From Curtobacterium sp. ISL-83 (lineage in GTDB: Bacteria > Actinomycetota > Actinomycetes > Actinomycetales > Microbacteriaceae): DNA of 64,000 bases. The notes under the pieces were generated by a model. That model was not told where the DNA came from, made no database searches, and saw only the letters and a list, made by a program, of their open reading frames with translations. Shown here piece by piece: positions 8,304-16,920 of this stretch. A program made the position numbers and the translations under genes. The stretch covers positions 62,001 to 126,000 of the forward strand of contig NZ_JAGGPH010000009.1 in the NCBI RefSeq assembly GCF_018613895.1, read 5' to 3'. The stretch's first letter is position 1; each line of letters starts with the position of its first letter.

Positions 8304-8609
8304 ATGGCGAAGAAGAGCAAGATCGCGAAGAACAACCAGCGCGCAGTGATCATCGCGCGCTACGCCGAGCGTCGTCTCGAGCTGAAGAAGGCCCTCGTGG
8401 ACCCGAACGGCACCGACGAGTCGCGTGAGGCCGCCCGCGTCGGCCTGCAGAAGCTGCCCCGCGACGCGTCGCCGGTCCGCTACCGCAAGCGTGACGCCAT
8501 CGACGGTCGCCCCCGTGGCCACCTCGGTGAGTTCGGCATCAGCCGTGTCCGCTTCCGCGACATGGCCCACCGTGGCGAGCTGCCGGGCATCACGAAGAGC
8601 TCCTGGTAA
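8304..8609 (+). CDS. rpsN: 30S ribosomal protein S14 (long, zinc-free type)
   Basis: 101 residues, the long form of S14. It has [22 protein letters not shown] at the N-terminus and the conserved [21 protein letters not shown] near the end. The CxxC pairs of the short zinc form are missing. The preceding GAGGAGCG is the ribosome site. A strong hairpin follows at 8622. Confidence 0.96.
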   Translation: MAKKSKIAKNNQRAVIIARYAERRLELKKALVDPNGTDESREAARVGLQKLPRDASPVRYRKRDAIDGRPRGHLGEFGISRVRFRDMAHRGELPGITKSSW

Positions 8610-8621
8610 GCACCAGCTTCC

Positions 8622-8659
8622 GCGAACGCCCCGTCACCTGTTGGTGGCGGGGCGTTCGC
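8622..8659 (+). terminator. Terminator of the ribosomal protein operon
   Basis: GCGAACGCCCCGTCACC (8622-8638) pairs with GGTGGCGGGGCGTTCGC (8643-8659): a 17-bp stem with one G-T pair and a 4-nt loop, 12 nt after the rpsN stop. There is no long T run, as is usual in such GC-rich genomes. Confidence 0.8.
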
Positions 8660-8910
8660 CGTATCCGGGGTACATGCGCGTCACTTTCGTCACATGCGCC
8701 CCGTTCCGGCCGGAACAACCCCGGAAATCCGGGCGAGTCGACCGAGAACGTCCCACCCTGCTGGTAGGTTCATCAGCGGTTCCACGGGCCCTCGGCCTGA
8801 TGGTCTGACCGATCCGGTGCACCCGCGCCGGACCGTGCGGACGCTCCGGCGTCCCACACGGGCACCACGGTGTCCGACCCATACCGCAAGTCGTCCGAGG
8901 AGGACATTCA

Positions 8911-9198
8911 ATGGCTGACAAGTCCCTGAACCGCACTGAGCTCGTCGCAGCCGTCGCCGCCGAGTCCGGCCAGAGCCAGGCCACCGTGAACGGCGTCGTC
9001 GACGCGCTCTTCAGCGTCGTCTCGAGCTCGGTCGCCGACGGCACCAAGGTCACGATCCCGGGCTGGATCGCCTTCGAGAAGACCCACCGCGCCGCGCGCA
9101 CCGGTCGCAACCCGCAGACGGGTGACGCCATCCAGATCGCCGCGAGCGACTCGGTCAAGGTCAGCGCCGGCTCGAAGCTCAAGGCCGCCGTCAAGTAA
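8911..9198 (+). CDS. hup: HU family DNA-binding protein
   Basis: A 95-residue HU/IHF-type histone-like protein: helical N-terminus (LNRTELVAAVAAESGQSQATV), then the beta arm with IPGWIAFEKTHRAARTGRNPQTG, whose GRNPxTG is the family signature, and the AASDSVKVSAGSKLK ending. It is a dimer that bends DNA in the nucleoid. It lacks the long Lys/Ala tail of mycobacterial HupB. ATG 8911 has GAGGAGGAC upstream. It has its own terminator at 9217. Confidence 0.95.
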   Translation: MADKSLNRTELVAAVAAESGQSQATVNGVVDALFSVVSSSVADGTKVTIPGWIAFEKTHRAARTGRNPQTGDAIQIAASDSVKVSAGSKLKAAVK

Positions 9199-9216
9199 GT
9201 CCCCCCAGTACCACCC

Positions 9217-9244
9217 GGAAGGGACGGCTTCGGCCGTCCCTTCC
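9217..9244 (+). terminator. Terminator of hup
   Basis: GGAAGGGACGGC / GCCGTCCCTTCC forms a perfect 12-bp stem with a TTCG tetraloop, 18 nt after the stop codon. Confidence 0.88.
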
Positions 9245-9328
9245 GTCGTTCCCGGTGCACAGCGGGTCGTCGTCCACAGGTGCGCTCGTCGATTCCGTGC
9301 CCGCCGGGGCAGCGCCTAGGCTTGACGG

Positions 9329-11329
9329 GTGAACCGGATCGCGCGCATCGCCGGCCCCGCCGTGCTGCTGCTCGTCGGGTTCGTCTCCCTGCTCGTGGCA
9401 CTCGTCATCGGTGGCGGCGCCGACCCCGCGCTGATCGCGGACCCCGGTTCCGCCGTGCGGTTCGGGCTCCCGATCGCGCGGATGATCGTGGACCTGTCGG
9501 CTGCGGCCACGATCGGTGGTCTCGCGCTGACCACGATCGGGCTCTCCCGTGCCGAGCCGGAGTGGAACCGGGCGATCGACATCGCTGCCGGGGCCGCCGC
9601 GCTCTGGACCGTCTCCAGCGCGGTCACGACCTTCTTCACCTTCCTCAGCGTCGCCGGCTCGGGGGTGCGCCTCGACGAGCAGTTCGGCCAGTCGATGGGG
9701 GTGTTCCTGACCGGCACCGACCTCGGGCTCGCGTGGCTGGTGAGCGTCCTCGTCGCCGCCGCGGTGACGGTGATGTGCTTCGCCGTGCGGTCCCGCGGAA
9801 TGGTCGCGCTGACCGCCGGGGTGTCGTTGATCGGTCTCGTCCCGCTCGCCCAGCAGGGGCACGCCGCCGGCACCGCGAGCCACGACGCCGCGGTCACCGC
9901 ACTCGGGCTGCACCTGGTGGGTGCCGCCCTGTGGATCGGCGGGCTCGTCGTGCTCGTGCTCATCCGTCCGGTCCTGCCGGGCGATCGCCTCGGTGCCGTC
10001 GTCGGCCGGTACTCCAGCGTCGCCCTCGGGTGCTTCGTGCTCGTCGCCGTGTCCGGGGTGGCCTCGGCGCAGATCCGCGTCGGGAGCTTCGGCAACCTGC
10101 TGACGCCGTACGGGGTGCTCGTCCTCGTCAAGATCGCGGCCATCGTCGCGATGGGGGCCATCGGGGTCGTGCAGCGTCAGCGGACCATCCGCGCACTGAC
10201 GCAGGCACCCGGGCGGCGCCGGCCCTTCTGGACGCTCGTCGTCGTGGAGCTCGCCGTGATGGGCGTGGCTTCCGGGTTCGCCGTCGCCCTCGGTCGTACC
10301 GCCACCCCGATCGGGCAGATCGCGCTGAGCAAGACGGCCGACCCGACCCCCGCCGAGATCCTGACCGACGACCCGCTGCCGCACGCCCCCGGGGCATGGG
10401 GGTGGCTGACGGCGTGGAACGTGGACCTGTTCTGGGTGATGGTCGCGGTGCTGCTCGCCGCGACGTACGCCGCGGGTGTGGTCCGGCTCCGTCGCGGTGG
10501 CGTGCGCTGGCCCGTGCAGCGCACCACCGCCGCGGTGCTCGCGATCGTCTCGCTGGTGGTGGCGACCTCCGGGGCGCTGCACACCTACGACCGGTTCCTG
10601 ATCTCGGCGAACGTCGGGGCCCACGTGGTCCTCGGGCTGGTCGTCCCGGCGCTCGCGTGGGCCTCGGCGCCCGTGCAGCTCATCCGGGCGGCGGTCCACC
10701 CGCGTGCGGACGACAGCACCGGGGTACGCGAGTGGACCGGTGTCCTCGTCGACAACGGCGTGGTCCGCTACCTGGCTCAACCCTTCCCCGCGTTCGTGTT
10801 CCTGGCGGCGCTGTGGTGGGCGTTCTTCGCGACCGATGCGGTGCGGTGGTCCGTCTCCGACCCGATCGGTCGCACCGTGATCGACGCCGTGTTCCTGCTC
10901 GTCGGACTCCTGGCGCTCCCGACGCTCCTGACGCCCGTGGCCGCCGGAGCACGTCGGCCGTCGGTCGCCGCCGCACTCGTCCGTGTCGTCGGCGGCGTCG
11001 TCGTGGCCGCGGGGCTCGTCTCGCTCGGCATCGCGATGCGGGGCCCGCTCGGGCTGCTGCAGGCGTCCTGGTTCGGGGCGATGGGCCGCGAGTGGGGCGC
11101 CGACCCGTTGACCAACCAGGCGGGGGGCGGGCTCGTGCTGGTCGTCGCCGGCGTGCTCCTCGCCGTGACCGTCGTGCTCGTGGTCCTGGTGCGCCTCCGG
11201 CACGGTGCGGCGCCGGCCAGCGCCACCTCGGTCGGCGCCGACCCGCTGGCGGGCGTGAGCGACGAGGTCGGGGCGACCCGTGCCTCCCGACCGGCCGTCC
11301 GCACCGAACCCGAGGCGGACGCGCGATGA
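9329..11329 (+). CDS. CopD/CtaG fusion membrane protein (copper handling, oxidase assembly)
   Basis: A 666-residue polytopic membrane protein. The first half matches the CopD copper-import domain (QQGHAAGTASHDAAVTALGLHLVGAALWIGG), the second the CtaG/caa3 oxidase-assembly domain (NVDLFWVMVAVLL, SGALHTYDRFLISANVGAHVVL, PLTNQAGGG). Such fusions are common in actinobacteria and are thought to move copper to cytochrome oxidase. GTG 9329 is leaderless: TAGGCT (9317-9322) ends 6 nt upstream. A related protein lies on the other strand at 25786-27831. The end overlaps the helicase start (ATGA). Confidence 0.85.
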   Translation: MNRIARIAGPAVLLLVGFVSLLVALVIGGGADPALIADPGSAVRFGLPIARMIVDLSAAATIGGLALTTIGLSRAEPEWNRAIDIAAGAAALWTVSSAVTTFFTFLSVAGSGVRLDEQFGQSMGVFLTGTDLGLAWLVSVLVAAAVTVMCFAVRSRGMVALTAGVSLIGLVPLAQQGHAAGTASHDAAVTALGLHLVGAALWIGGLVVLVLIRPVLPGDRLGAVVGRYSSVALGCFVLVAVSGVASAQIRVGSFGNLLTPYGVLVLVKIAAIVAMGAIGVVQRQRTIRALTQAPGRRRPFWTLVVVELAVMGVASGFAVALGRTATPIGQIALSKTADPTPAEILTDDPLPHAPGAWGWLTAWNVDLFWVMVAVLLAATYAAGVVRLRRGGVRWPVQRTTAAVLAIVSLVVATSGALHTYDRFLISANVGAHVVLGLVVPALAWASAPVQLIRAAVHPRADDSTGVREWTGVLVDNGVVRYLAQPFPAFVFLAALWWAFFATDAVRWSVSDPIGRTVIDAVFLLVGLLALPTLLTPVAAGARRPSVAAALVRVVGGVVVAAGLVSLGIAMRGPLGLLQASWFGAMGREWGADPLTNQAGGGLVLVVAGVLLAVTVVLVVLVRLRHGAAPASATSVGADPLAGVSDEVGATRASRPAVRTEPEADAR

Positions 11330-12660
11330 GCATCGAACTGAGCGCCGAGCAGCGCGCCGTCTTCGAGTACATCGAGCACACCCGGGACCACGTCTTCATC
11401 ACGGGTCGTGCCGGGACCGGCAAGTCCACGCTCCTGAACCACCTGTCGTGGAACACCGGCAAGCAGGTCGTGATCTGTGCGCCGACGGGCGTCGCCGCGC
11501 TGAACGTCGGCGGCCAGACCATCCACTCGCTCTTCCGGTTGCCGATCGGGCTCATCGCCGACGCGGACCTGCGCCAGGGCCCGGAGACCCGGAAGCTCCT
11601 GAACACCATCGACACCCTCGTGATCGACGAGGTCTCGATGGTGAACGCCGACCTGCTCGACGCCATGGACCGCTCGTTGCGGAAGGCGCGGGGGCGGCAG
11701 TTCGAGGCGTTCGGTGGCGTCCAGGTCGTGATGTTCGGCGACCCGTACCAGTTGCCGCCGGTGCCGGGCGACGGCGACGAACGCGCGTACTTCACCGACC
11801 ACTACCGGTCGATGTGGTTCTTCGACGCGAAGGTGTGGCTCGAAGCGGAGCTGCACATCATCGAGCTCGCCACCGTGCACCGGCAGCGCGACGACGCCTT
11901 CGCCGCGATGCTCACCGCCGTCCGGCACGGGCGGGTCACCGCGGACGTGGCGGAGCGGCTCAACGCGGCCGGCGCCCGACCGGCTCCGGACGACGCGATC
12001 ACCCTCGCGACGCGCAACGACACCGTCGCCCGGATCAACAAGGCAGCGCTCGACCGGCTGCCCGGCACCGTGAAGACCGCCAGGGCCGACGTCAACGGCG
12101 ACTTCGGCGGCCGGAACTTCCCCGCCGACGAAGCACTCGAACTGAAGCCGGGCGCGCACGTGATGTTCCTGCGCAACGACCAGGACCAACGATGGGTGAA
12201 CGGGACCCTCGGCATCGTGACGAGCATCCGCGACACCGTGTGGGTCGACGTCGACGGTGAGACGTTCGAGGTCCAGCCGTCGGTGTGGGAAAAGTTCAAG
12301 TACTCCTACGACCCGGACAAGAAGGAACTCAAGAAGGACACCGTGGGGGAGTTCCAGCAGTTCCCCCTGCGCCTGGCCTGGGCGGTGACGATCCACAAGT
12401 CGCAGGGGAGCACCTACGACCGGGCGGTGGTGGACCTCGGCAACCGGGTGTTCAGCGCGGGTCAGACCTACGTCGCGCTGTCCCGGTTGACTTCGCTCGA
12501 GGGGCTGTACCTGACCCGGCCGCTGCGGCCGCAGGACATCATCGTGGACCTCGACGTGCGTCGGTTCATGTCCGAGGCACCGCGCGTCGTCGCGACCGAG
12601 CTCGAGGCGCACACGCCCGCGCCCGCCACGCATGACGCGGAGTCGGCACCGGAGGACTGA
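11326..12660 (+). CDS. PIF1-like/RecD-like DNA helicase, AAA family
   Basis: A 444-residue superfamily 1B helicase. Walker A is GRAGTGKST (residues 27-35), motif II is VIDEVSM near residue 100, GDPYQLPPV is motif III, and AWAVTIHKSQGSTYDR near residue 350 with QTYVALSRLTSLEGL form motifs V/VI. The layout is that of PIF1/RecD2-like helicases without extra nuclease domains. Probable role: 5'-3' unwinding in repair or replication. ATG 11326 overlaps the previous stop. No ribosome site is obvious, so it is likely co-translated. Confidence 0.85.
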   Translation: MSIELSAEQRAVFEYIEHTRDHVFITGRAGTGKSTLLNHLSWNTGKQVVICAPTGVAALNVGGQTIHSLFRLPIGLIADADLRQGPETRKLLNTIDTLVIDEVSMVNADLLDAMDRSLRKARGRQFEAFGGVQVVMFGDPYQLPPVPGDGDERAYFTDHYRSMWFFDAKVWLEAELHIIELATVHRQRDDAFAAMLTAVRHGRVTADVAERLNAAGARPAPDDAITLATRNDTVARINKAALDRLPGTVKTARADVNGDFGGRNFPADEALELKPGAHVMFLRNDQDQRWVNGTLGIVTSIRDTVWVDVDGETFEVQPSVWEKFKYSYDPDKKELKKDTVGEFQQFPLRLAWAVTIHKSQGSTYDRAVVDLGNRVFSAGQTYVALSRLTSLEGLYLTRPLRPQDIIVDLDVRRFMSEAPRVVATELEAHTPAPATHDAESAPED

Positions 12661-12696
12661 GACGGCTGGCGGGCCGGGGCCGCACGCGCCTCGACG

Positions 12697-12732
12697 ACGA
12701 CGCCCCGCCTGCCGGAGCAGACGGGGCGTCGT
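12697..12732. terminator. Convergent terminator
   Basis: ACGACGCCCCG (12697-12707) pairs perfectly with CGGGGCGTCGT (12722-12732) around a 14-nt loop, between the helicase and the oppositely directed DUF4383 gene. It can serve both strands. Confidence 0.75.
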
Positions 12733-12770
12733 GGGGTTCGAGCGGGTGATCCGGGGTCAGGAGTCCGGGG

Positions 12771-13223
12771 TCAGGCCCGGGCGGCCTCGGCCCGCAGCGC
12801 GCGGATGTTCTCCTTGTCGGCACCGAGGCCCGTGAGGAGCAGCAGCACACCGACGATCGCGTGGAACACGTTGTCGGTGGTGTTGAGTGCCAGGATGTTC
12901 GCCGAGGTGTTCATGAACACGAACCCGTACAGCGCGAGCACGATCAGGACGACCCCGACGAGGCGGTTCATGTTCCGCGAGGCGATCGTGGTGCCGAGCG
13001 CGACGATCAGCAGTGCCGCCGCGAGCAGCGTCCAGAGCAGCGCGAGCGGCGGGTTCACCTGGAACGCGTTCCAGAGCATCCCGCCCTTGGGGCCGAAGAA
13101 GCCGTACCCGGCGTCGGCGGCGAAGAAGAAGCCGAGGATGCCCCAGAGGGCCAGGATCCCGCCCACGGTCAGCGCGAGCCCGCGGTTCGGTGAAGCGATG
13201 ATGCTCGGTTCCTTGATGGCCAC
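12771..13223 (-). CDS. DUF4383 domain membrane protein
   Basis: A 150-residue protein with four hydrophobic segments (about residues 14-34, 52-74, 80-101, 114-132). It matches the actinobacterial DUF4383 pattern: NRGLALTVGGILALWGILGF, then FGPKGG, NRLVGVVLIVLALYGFV and FHAIVGVLLLLTGL. Function unknown. GTG 13223 was chosen over upstream in-frame starts because it follows AGGAGGAAA and fits the family N-terminus. Confidence 0.78.
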   Translation of the reverse strand: MAIKEPSIIASPNRGLALTVGGILALWGILGFFFAADAGYGFFGPKGGMLWNAFQVNPPLALLWTLLAAALLIVALGTTIASRNMNRLVGVVLIVLALYGFVFMNTSANILALNTTDNVFHAIVGVLLLLTGLGADKENIRALRAEAARA

Positions 13224-13440
13224 TTCGGTTTCCTCCTGGTACGCGACCGGCGCGACGGACGCGACGTGCACGGATGCCGGCGCGGTCGCCGACGTGGTCT
13301 GTGCCGGCACCACCCCGCTGTTCCCAGCCTTCGACCGGCTCTGCAACGGTATCGTGTCGGACCGCGACCGACCCAATCGGAGTGCCGGCACGAAACGCAC
13401 GACGAGGCCGATCAGAACGACCCCGAGGAGGACGAGCCCG

Positions 13441-14400
13441 GTGACCCGAACACCCGAGCGCACGGCACCCGGATCACGGGGGCCGAGTGTGTCTCGTCGC
13501 GGGCCGTGGATCGCGCTGGCTGCTCTGGGGTTCGTGATCGTGCCTCTCGTCTACGCGGCCGCCGTGCTGACGCCGATGGGGCAGCGGGTGGAGGACGCCG
13601 CGCTCGGCGGTGTCCGCGATTCCGACCTGTTCGGGTCGGACACCGCCCTCAACGTCATCTCGGTGCCGGTGATCCTGTTGCTGGTGGTCGTGATCGTCGC
13701 CGTGGCCTTCGCCAGGCGACGGCTCGCGGTGGGGCTCAGTGCGGCCGTGGTGGTGCTGGCGTCGGCGGCGACGTCGACGCTCGTCAAGCGTATCGCCGTG
13801 CGCCCGGAGATCGCTCAGTCGACGACGCCGAACTCGTTCCCGTCCGGGCACGCGACCATCGCGTTGGCCGCGCTCTTCGCCGTCCTGATGGTCACGCCGC
13901 GGCGCTTCCGACCCGCGATCGCGTTGCTCGGTGCGGCCTACGCGGTCTTCGTGGCGAACCAGACCGTCGTGTACGGGTGGCATCGGGTCAGCGACATCGT
14001 CGGCGCGTGCGCGATCGCCCTGTTCTGGGTCGGGGTGGTCCGAGCCGTCGGGCCCCGGGTCGACCAAGGGGAGCGCGGGGACCGCGACGGACTCGTCGGG
14101 CCGTGGCGTGTGGTGACCGTCGTGCTCGTCGTCGCCAGTGCGATCGCGCTCGCCGTCGCGGTGGTCGCGCTCGTGGTCGGGATCGTCTCCGCGGGCGGCC
14201 ACGACCACGGGGCGATGCTCGTCGCGGGCCGGATGGCGTCGAGCGCGAGCGTGCTCGTCGTGGTGGCCACCGTGTGGGTGGTCGACGGGCCGAGCCGGAC
14301 CGGACGGGCCGAGGCCGACGGCGCGGGCGCGGTCGAGGACGCGTTCGAGCGTGACGCCGAGCTGGACGCCGAGCGCGACACCCAGCGCGACACGGACTGA
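13441..14400 (+). CDS. PAP2-family membrane phosphatase
   Basis: A 319-residue membrane protein with the acid-phosphatase triad: KRIAVRPE near residue 115 (KxxxxxRP), PSGH near 133 and HRVSD near 181. It probably removes phosphate from undecaprenyl pyrophosphate or phosphatidate at the outer face of the membrane. Two extra hydrophobic stretches follow the catalytic domain (about residues 220-285), then an acidic tail. GTG 13441 follows GAGGAGGAC. It is divergent from the DUF4383 gene. Confidence 0.82.
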   Translation: MTRTPERTAPGSRGPSVSRRGPWIALAALGFVIVPLVYAAAVLTPMGQRVEDAALGGVRDSDLFGSDTALNVISVPVILLLVVVIVAVAFARRRLAVGLSAAVVVLASAATSTLVKRIAVRPEIAQSTTPNSFPSGHATIALAALFAVLMVTPRRFRPAIALLGAAYAVFVANQTVVYGWHRVSDIVGACAIALFWVGVVRAVGPRVDQGERGDRDGLVGPWRVVTVVLVVASAIALAVAVVALVVGIVSAGGHDHGAMLVAGRMASSASVLVVVATVWVVDGPSRTGRAEADGAGAVEDAFERDAELDAERDTQRDTD

Positions 14401-14548
14401 CGAGCCGTCCGCTCGCCCCCTCCGCAACAACCGTCCGGCTGCCCCCGAAGACCCGATCCCGTGGCGGGAATGCCCTGCCCTGCGCTACGTTGTACCCAGC
14501 AGTTCGATGCAAACGCATACAAACGCAGCAAGCCAGGAGGCGGGCACC

Positions 14549-15688
14549 ATGCAGTTCGGTATCTTCACCGTCAGCGACGTCACGACGGACCCCACGACCG
14601 GCACGACGCCGGACGACACCCAGCGGGTGAAGGACATCCTCACCATCGCCGAGCACGCGGACCAGGCCGGCCTCGACGTCTTCGCGACGGGCGAGCACCA
14701 CAACCCGCCGTTCGTGGCCTCGAGCCCGACGACGATGCTCGCGTACCTCGCGGCCCGCACGAAGGACATCACGCTCTCGACGAGCACGACGCTCATCACG
14801 ACGAACGACCCGGTGCGCATCGCCGAGGAGTACGCGATGCTCCAGGTCATCTCGGACGGCCGCATGGACCTGATGATGGGCCGCGGCAACACCGGCCCCG
14901 TCTACCCGTGGTTCGGCAAGGACATCCGCGAGGGCGTGAACCTCGCGATCGAGAACTACGCGCTGGTCCGCCAGCTCTGGGAGAACGACGTCGTCAACTG
15001 GCAGGGCAAGTACCGCACCCCGCTGCAGGGCTTCACGTCGACCCCGCGTCCGCTCGACGGCGTCGCGCCGTTCGTCTGGCACGGCTCGATCCGCACGCCG
15101 GAGATCGCCGAGCAGGCCGCCTACTACGGTGACGGCTTCTTCCACAACAACATCTTCTGGCCGATCCAGCACACCGAGCAGATGGTCGGGCTGTACCGTC
15201 AGCGCTTCGAGCACTACGGGCACGGCCGCGCCGACCAGGCGATCGTCGGCCTCGGCGGACAGTTCTTCGCCCGGAAGAACTCGCAGGACGCGTGGAACGA
15301 GTTCCGTCCCTACTTCGACAACGCTCCGGTCTACGGTCACGGTCCCTCGATGGAGGACTTCACCGAGCAGACCCCGCTGACCGTCGGCTCCCCGCAGCAG
15401 GTGATCGACCGGTACGCCGCGATGAAGGACCACGTCGGGCACTACCAGCGCCAGCTGTTCCTCATCGACCACGCGGGTCTGCCGGTGAAGACGGTGCTCG
15501 AGCAGATCGACATCCTGGCCGAGGACATCGTGCCGCAGCTCCGCCGCATCAACGACGAGGGCCGTCCGACCGGTGTTCCGAGCAACCCGCCGTCGCACGC
15601 CGACCGTGTCGCCGCCGCGATGGCCGCGGGGACGGCGGGGAGCGACCACGTCGCGGCCGAGGACGAGTGGACGGGCGCGTCGGTCTGA
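14549..15688 (+). CDS. Luciferase-like (LLM class) flavin-dependent oxidoreductase
   Basis: A 379-residue TIM-barrel oxidoreductase of the bacterial luciferase superfamily: MQFGIFTVSDV, AEHADQAGLDVFATGEHHNPPF, the ALxxxRTxxITLSTSTTLITTNDPVRIAEEYA block and MMGRGNTGPVYPWF. These are seen in the FMN-dependent CE1758-type branch. Substrate unknown. ATG 14549 has CCAGGAGG upstream. A dispersed palindrome (15711) ends it, facing the AraC regulator. Confidence 0.82.
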   Translation: MQFGIFTVSDVTTDPTTGTTPDDTQRVKDILTIAEHADQAGLDVFATGEHHNPPFVASSPTTMLAYLAARTKDITLSTSTTLITTNDPVRIAEEYAMLQVISDGRMDLMMGRGNTGPVYPWFGKDIREGVNLAIENYALVRQLWENDVVNWQGKYRTPLQGFTSTPRPLDGVAPFVWHGSIRTPEIAEQAAYYGDGFFHNNIFWPIQHTEQMVGLYRQRFEHYGHGRADQAIVGLGGQFFARKNSQDAWNEFRPYFDNAPVYGHGPSMEDFTEQTPLTVGSPQQVIDRYAAMKDHVGHYQRQLFLIDHAGLPVKTVLEQIDILAEDIVPQLRRINDEGRPTGVPSNPPSHADRVAAAMAAGTAGSDHVAAEDEWTGASV

Positions 15689-15710
15689 CGCCGGACGTGA
15701 CGCCGTGACG

Positions 15711-15749
15711 GACGGGAGGCGCGGTGCCAGTCGCACCGTGCCTCCCGTC
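15711..15749. terminator. Dispersed palindrome copy 2, convergent terminator
   Basis: GACGGGAGGCGCGGTGC and GCACCGTGCCTCCCGTC form a 17-bp stem with one mismatch around a 5-nt loop. It sits between the converging oxidoreductase and AraC genes, 9 nt from the AraC stop. Confidence 0.75.
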
Positions 15750-15758
15750 CATCTGCCG

Positions 15759-16721
15759 TCAGCGGCGCAACGTCTGCTTGGGGTACTCGCCGAAGCGGCG
15801 CAGGTACTCGCCGGAGAACCGGCCCATGTGCCCGAAGCCCCAGCGGGCGGCGACGCAGGCCACCGAGACCTCGGCGGGCGAGGACCGCTGCAGGTCGAGG
15901 TGCGCACGGCGGAGACGGACCTCGCGGAGGTACTCCATCGGCGTGCGCTCGAGCGACCGCTGGAACGACTCCTGCAGCCCGCGCACGCTCAGGTCCGCGG
16001 CCCGGGCGATCTCGGTCACCGTCAGCGGCTCGTGCGCGTGCTCGTGGATGTGCTCCACCGCCGCGCGCAGCCGGACGTTGCGTCGTTCGCCGTAGCCCTG
16101 TGGGAGCGGCTCGGCCTGGAAGCGGTAGAGCCCGAACAGGGACCGTGCGACGTCACGCTGCGCTTCGTGCCAGGCGAGCGACTCGGGGCCCTCGGACCGG
16201 AAGGACCGGAGCGCGGTCGCCACGGCCAGACGCCAGTGGTCCGTCGCCTCACGGGTCGGCGGGGTGCGCCGGTCGAACGCGAGCGAGCCGTCCACCAGGA
16301 ACTGCTCAGCGGCGACGTCGAGCACCAGGTCGCGGCGGAGGTGCACCAGGCGCTGGTCCCAGTCGCGGTACTCCATCTCGAAGCGCTGCTCGACCGGGAA
16401 GAGGGTGGGGACGCCGTGCTGCATGCGCACTTCGTCGCGTCCGATGTCGACCGAGGCGCTGCCGGAGTCGATCCACTGGACGACGACCTCGCCCTCGACG
16501 GCGACGTCCCCGCGCAGGTAGCCGTGCATCTGCGAGCGTCGAACGCTCATCTGCTCGTCGCCGATGCCGACGTAGCGGTACCAGTAGTCCTCGTCGATGT
16601 GCGAGGAGTACCAGGTGCGGCCGGCGTACATGCCGGCGAGGTCGTTGATGGCGGTATCGGTGTCCGCACCCGCCACTGAGACGAGCGGGCTCACCCTGGG
16701 AGTGGTTGCCGTGATGCTCAT
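15759..16721 (-). CDS. AraC-family transcriptional regulator
   Basis: 320 residues. The C-terminal 100 residues hold two helix-turn-helix units (PLTVTEIARAADLSVRGLQESFQRSLERTP and EVSVACVAARWGFGHMGRFSGEYLRRFGEYP), the AraC/XylS DNA-binding domain. The first 200 residues resemble the AraC-type effector domain of the XylS/FeaR kind. Target unknown; it converges on the luciferase-like gene rather than diverging from it. Start ATG 16721, with no clear ribosome site. Confidence 0.85.
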   Translation of the reverse strand: MSITATTPRVSPLVSVAGADTDTAINDLAGMYAGRTWYSSHIDEDYWYRYVGIGDEQMSVRRSQMHGYLRGDVAVEGEVVVQWIDSGSASVDIGRDEVRMQHGVPTLFPVEQRFEMEYRDWDQRLVHLRRDLVLDVAAEQFLVDGSLAFDRRTPPTREATDHWRLAVATALRSFRSEGPESLAWHEAQRDVARSLFGLYRFQAEPLPQGYGERRNVRLRAAVEHIHEHAHEPLTVTEIARAADLSVRGLQESFQRSLERTPMEYLREVRLRRAHLDLQRSSPAEVSVACVAARWGFGHMGRFSGEYLRRFGEYPKQTLRR

Positions 16722-16865
16722 GACCCAAGAATCTCGCCGATCCCGCCACCGCGGGTGGCCGTCGCGGGTAGCGGACGACCGCGTCGCGTTCGACGGACTG
16801 GTGCCTGTCGGTCGCGGGCCGGCAGGCCGGGAAGCCAGCAGGCCGGAAGGTCAGCAGGACCAAAC

Positions 16866-16905
16866 GACGGGAGGCGCAGTGCCCGCTGGCACCGCGCCTC
16901 CCGTC
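16866..16905. terminator. Dispersed palindrome copy 3
   Basis: GACGGGAGGCGCAGTGCC and GGCACCGCGCCTCCCGTC pair with one A-C mismatch and a short loop. Lies 15 nt beyond the stop of the alcohol dehydrogenase, whose transcription it probably ends. The same gap holds short AGCAGGCC repeats (about 16820-16860) of no clear meaning. Confidence 0.75.
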
Positions 16906-16920
16906 CTGCGGACTCCCGCG

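Noticed and set aside
9191-11203. A 670-codon minus-strand frame opposite the CopD/CtaG gene
   Set aside because: His/Arg/Asp/Glu-rich composition typical of antisense frames at high GC; the plus strand holds a clear membrane protein.
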